This document shows positions 61,530 through 64,000 of a DNA stretch of 64,000 bases, piece by piece. Position numbers and translations under genes: made by a program. Source of the stretch: Gemmatimonadaceae bacterium (GTDB lineage: Bacteria > Gemmatimonadota > Gemmatimonadetes > Gemmatimonadales > Gemmatimonadaceae); the NCBI GenBank assembly GCA_035633115.1, contig DASQFN010000114.1, forward strand, positions 159,981 to 223,980, written 5' to 3'. Position 1 is the first letter of the stretch. Every line of letters begins with the position of its first letter. Under the pieces are notes generated by a model. That model was not told the DNA's origin. It saw only the letters and a program-made list of their open reading frames with translations, and did no database searches.

Positions 61530-63386
61530 CTAGTGGTGCTCCGGCTCGAGCGGGCTCAGAAGCCAGGTATAGAGACTCCCGACGAGAATTCCGGCGCCGA
61601 TGAATATCAGTGCCTTTGTCGTCATCAGCCCGCAGAACATGACGATCAGACCGAATGCCACCATCAGAGGCCAGATGGTCGGATAGGGAAGAATGATTCC
61701 CATCTCCTCGGCGCTCTTCCCTTCCTGCGAATTTATGCGCGCGCTCTCGAGATCCTGTTCATTGCCCTCCCAGAGCGGATAGCGGGAGCTGACTATCGGG
61801 ATCTTCGCGAAGTTGTACTCGGGTGGCGGCGATGGAATGCTCCACTCGAGCGTTCCGGCGTGCCATGGGTTCGGGCCGGAGATAGCGCCGCGCTTTCTGC
61901 TCACGAAGAAATTGTAGATGAAGATCACCGTAGCTACGGCCAGCAGGTACGCTCCAATGCTCGAAATCAGGTTGTAGCTGTCCCAGCCCTGGCCGGCGTC
62001 GTACGTGTAAATCCGGCGCGGCATGCCGAGCATTCCCGAGAAGTGCATCGGGAAGAAAGTCAGGTTCATCGCGATGAAGTTGAGCCAGAAATGCCACTGG
62101 CCGAGTCGCTCGTTCATCAGGCGGCCGGTGATCTTCGGGAAGTAGTGGTAGATGCCCGCGAAGATTCCCATGATCGAGCCGCCGAACAGCACATAATGGA
62201 AGTGCGCGACGATGAAGTACGTGTCGGTCTGCTGGAGGTCAGCCGGCGGCGAGGCGTGCATGATGCCGGAGATGCCACCGATCGTGAACAGCGCAACGAG
62301 CCCGATCCCGAAATTCATCGCGGTCGTGAAGCGGATGGACCCCTGGGCCATCGTCGCCATCCAGTTGAATATCTTCACGCCCGTCGGAATACCGATGAGC
62401 AGAGTCGAGAGTGCGAACACACTGTCCGCGATCGGCCCCATTCCCACAGCGAACATGTGGTGCGCCCAGACACCGAATCCGAGCACGCCGATGATGATCC
62501 CCGAGTACACCATCACCGGATAGCCGAACAGCGGCTTGCCGGAATACGTCGGCAGGACCTCCGACACGAGCCCGAATGCCGGGAGAATGAGGATGTAGAC
62601 CTCGGGGTGGCCGAAGATCCAGAACAGGTGCTGCCACAGCAGTGGATCGGCGCCCGCGGTGATCGAGTAGAAGTTCGTGTCGAAGAAGCGATCGAAAAGC
62701 AGAAAGACGAGCGCGATCGTGATGACCGGGAACGCGAGGATGAGCAGGAACATCACCACGAACGACATCCACGTGAACATCGGCATGCGCATCAGAGTCA
62801 TGCCGGGCGCGCGGAGATTTATGATCGTCGTTATGAAGTTGAACGCGGCGGCCAGCGAAGAGATACCCAGTATCTGAAGGCCGATCACCCAGAAGTCGAT
62901 GTTGACTCCCTGCGAGAAATCCCTCGTCGTCAGCGGTACGTATCCGAACCAGCCACCGTCGGGCGCGGCCTGGAAGAAAATCGGCACCGTGATGAAAATT
63001 CCGGCGAACAGAAACACCCAGTAGCTGAAAGCATTGAGACGCGGGAAGGCGACGTCACGCGCGCCAATCTGGAGCGGAATGAGGAAGTTGAAGAACGCCG
63101 CCGACAACGGCATGATCGCCAGGAAGATCATCGTCGTGCCGTGCATCGTGAACAGCTGGTTGTACAACTCCGCCGAGACGAACTGCTTGTTGGGCCCCTG
63201 GAGCTGAATGCGAAGCAGCTCCGCCTCGAGGCCGCCGATGAGGAAGAACGCTAGTGCGGTATAGAAATAGAGCAGCCCTATCCGCTTGTGATCCACCGTT
63301 GTGAGCCAGCTCCAGACTCCGCCTTTTTCCTGATAGGGAGCGGCGGTGTACGGAGGGGCCTGGGTGGGAACCGCAGTCGATGCCAT
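61530..63386 (-). CDS. ctaD: cytochrome c oxidase subunit I
   Basis: A 618-residue heme-copper oxidase catalytic subunit. Ligands visible: heme His in MHGTTMIFL, the CuB His-Tyr pair in FGHPEVYILILPAFG, the two CuB His in WAHHMFAVGM, and the heme His pair in VAHFHYVLFGG. The Glu in HPEVY marks the A1-type proton channel, and TGVKIFNW marks the K channel. The ATG at 63386 starts the N-terminal cytoplasmic tail; one at 63413 would overlap ctaC. It reduces O2 and pumps protons in the inner membrane. Confidence 0.96.
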   Translation of the reverse strand: MASTAVPTQAPPYTAAPYQEKGGVWSWLTTVDHKRIGLLYFYTALAFFLIGGLEAELLRIQLQGPNKQFVSAELYNQLFTMHGTTMIFLAIMPLSAAFFNFLIPLQIGARDVAFPRLNAFSYWVFLFAGIFITVPIFFQAAPDGGWFGYVPLTTRDFSQGVNIDFWVIGLQILGISSLAAAFNFITTIINLRAPGMTLMRMPMFTWMSFVVMFLLILAFPVITIALVFLLFDRFFDTNFYSITAGADPLLWQHLFWIFGHPEVYILILPAFGLVSEVLPTYSGKPLFGYPVMVYSGIIIGVLGFGVWAHHMFAVGMGPIADSVFALSTLLIGIPTGVKIFNWMATMAQGSIRFTTAMNFGIGLVALFTIGGISGIMHASPPADLQQTDTYFIVAHFHYVLFGGSIMGIFAGIYHYFPKITGRLMNERLGQWHFWLNFIAMNLTFFPMHFSGMLGMPRRIYTYDAGQGWDSYNLISSIGAYLLAVATVIFIYNFFVSRKRGAISGPNPWHAGTLEWSIPSPPPEYNFAKIPIVSSRYPLWEGNEQDLESARINSQEGKSAEEMGIILPYPTIWPLMVAFGLIVMFCGLMTTKALIFIGAGILVGSLYTWLLSPLEPEHH

Positions 63387-63397
63387 CCGATATTCCT

Positions 63398-64000
63398 CTA
63401 CTTCAGTGCCCAAAGATATGCAACGATGTCAGCAATCTGCTGATCGTCGAGTCCGCCCTGCGCCTTGGTGACGCGCGCCTTGAGAACCGGATCATATTCG
63501 TTCATCCCGAGCGTCGGCATCAGGACTCCGGGCTTCATCAGACGAGAATTCTTGAGCCAGAGCGCGAGATACGCCGGCGTATTTGGAAAGCTTCCCGCAC
63601 CGATCGTCGCGCGCGATCCGAAGTGCGTGAGGTTCGGTCCGATGTTGCCAATCGCCGCTGGATTTCCGGCAATTGTGTGACATCCTATACAGGCGCTGGA
63701 AGAAAACACCTGCTGACCGCGATGCGCATTGCCGGTCAGGCCGCGCGTAAAGGTCAGGCCCCCGGGAATTGGTGTACGGGGTCTTGCGTACTCGAACTCG
63801 GGCTGGTTTCTCGGGAACGGATAGCTCGCCGGTGTGACCGCAGCGGCCTGACCCGGCGGACCCATCGCAACCGCGCCAAACACAGCCGGCGCGCGTTGAG
63901 CGGCAACCCAGCTCGCAAACTGCTCGGGACTCACAGTGAAAGCGCGGAACCGCATCTTCGCGTGCGACGTCCCGCAGTACTCGGTACAGAACCCGTTCCA
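63398..64000 (-). CDS. ctaC: cytochrome c oxidase subunit II with fused cytochrome c domain, partial
   Basis: The C-terminal 200 residues are present; the gene continues past the right edge. The frame is open through 64000 and shows the CuA site FCTEYCGTSHAKM (CxxxC, His, Met). After a linker comes a c-type heme site CIGCH, with VLMPTLGM supplying the axial Met, and a final helix DDQQIADIVAYLWALK. The fused cytochrome c makes this a caa3-type oxidase taking electrons directly from c-type cytochromes. It ends 12 bases before the ctaD start. Confidence 0.95.
   Translation of the reverse strand, partial: WNGFCTEYCGTSHAKMRFRAFTVSPEQFASWVAAQRAPAVFGAVAMGPPGQAAAVTPASYPFPRNQPEFEYARPRTPIPGGLTFTRGLTGNAHRGQQVFSSSACIGCHTIAGNPAAIGNIGPNLTHFGSRATIGAGSFPNTPAYLALWLKNSRLMKPGVLMPTLGMNEYDPVLKARVTKAQGGLDDQQIADIVAYLWALK

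Noticed and set aside
61524..63254. 576-codon plus-strand open frame opposite ctaD
   Set aside because: It is antisense to a clear oxidase subunit gene, and its product is an unstructured Arg/Glu/His-rich string typical of high-GC shadow frames.
1..64000. tRNA, rRNA, riboswitch, integrase or insertion sequence
   Set aside because: None was recognised by eye. A covariance-model scan (tRNAscan-SE, Infernal) would be needed to exclude small RNAs.

Overview
The window is a high-GC stretch of a diderm bacterial chromosome. The outer-membrane assembly pair (BamA/TamA-like plus TamB), the DUF1800/DUF1501 pair, a Rho with a long disordered N-terminus, the caa3 oxidase cluster and the BMP-type nucleoside ABC transporter fit a member of the Gemmatimonadota. 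That assignment is inferred from gene content, not from a marker search. No rRNA, tRNA or CRISPR array was recognised.

Layout. (1) 1-7.7 kb is an accessory island, visibly richer in A/T than the rest. It holds the start of a DNA methyltransferase with a ribbon-helix-helix regulator, a RelE/ParE-type toxin-antitoxin pair whose toxin is frameshifted, and the decayed remnant of a caspase-like protease. Next comes a four-gene operon: higB, higA fused to an ImmA/IrrE-type peptidase, a PUA/Nmad2-like protein, and a duplicated zinc-ribbon protein. A winged-helix protein with a nucleoside-deoxyribosyltransferase/TIR-like domain and a small secreted protein follow. (2) 7.8-17.3 kb: a nucleoside ABC transporter operon with an MFS gene, divergent from the de novo NAD operon nadB-nadA-nadC and a 38-residue zinc-ribbon gene. 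(3) 17.3-25.1 kb: acyl-CoA dehydrogenase, a YyaL-type thioredoxin-fold protein, a Nudix hydrolase, an M20 peptidase and a DUF4173 membrane protein. (4) 25.2-33.7 kb: rho, then a BamA/TamA-like gene and tamB. (5) 33.8-41.1 kb: TPR protein, lipoprotein, polysaccharide deacetylase, class A PBP, DUF1501 and DUF1800. (6) 41.2-47.4 kb: sucB, lpd and ppk2, an MDR dehydrogenase, and small membrane or zinc proteins. (7) 47.4-50.0 kb: rtcB and a Fic gene broken by an in-frame stop. (8) 50.3-59.5 kb: gyrA, a diguanylate cyclase, a lipoprotein, a CoA-binding protein, a saccharopine dehydrogenase-like enzyme, dacB and a membrane protein. (9) 59.7-64 kb: the caa3 cytochrome oxidase operon (ctaC-D-E-F-G, minus strand), running off the right edge.

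The best candidate for an undescribed system is the higB-higA/ImmA operon at 1.85-5.1 kb with its two unfamiliar downstream genes, next to the NDT/TIR-like effector and the dying toxin and caspase genes. It looks like a mobile defence or stress module under antitoxin control. The most unusual non-coding signals are two near-palindromic elements with 36-38 bp arms that fill convergent gene gaps (55060-55276 and 56990-57168), and two convergent gene pairs whose stop codons share one CTAG.
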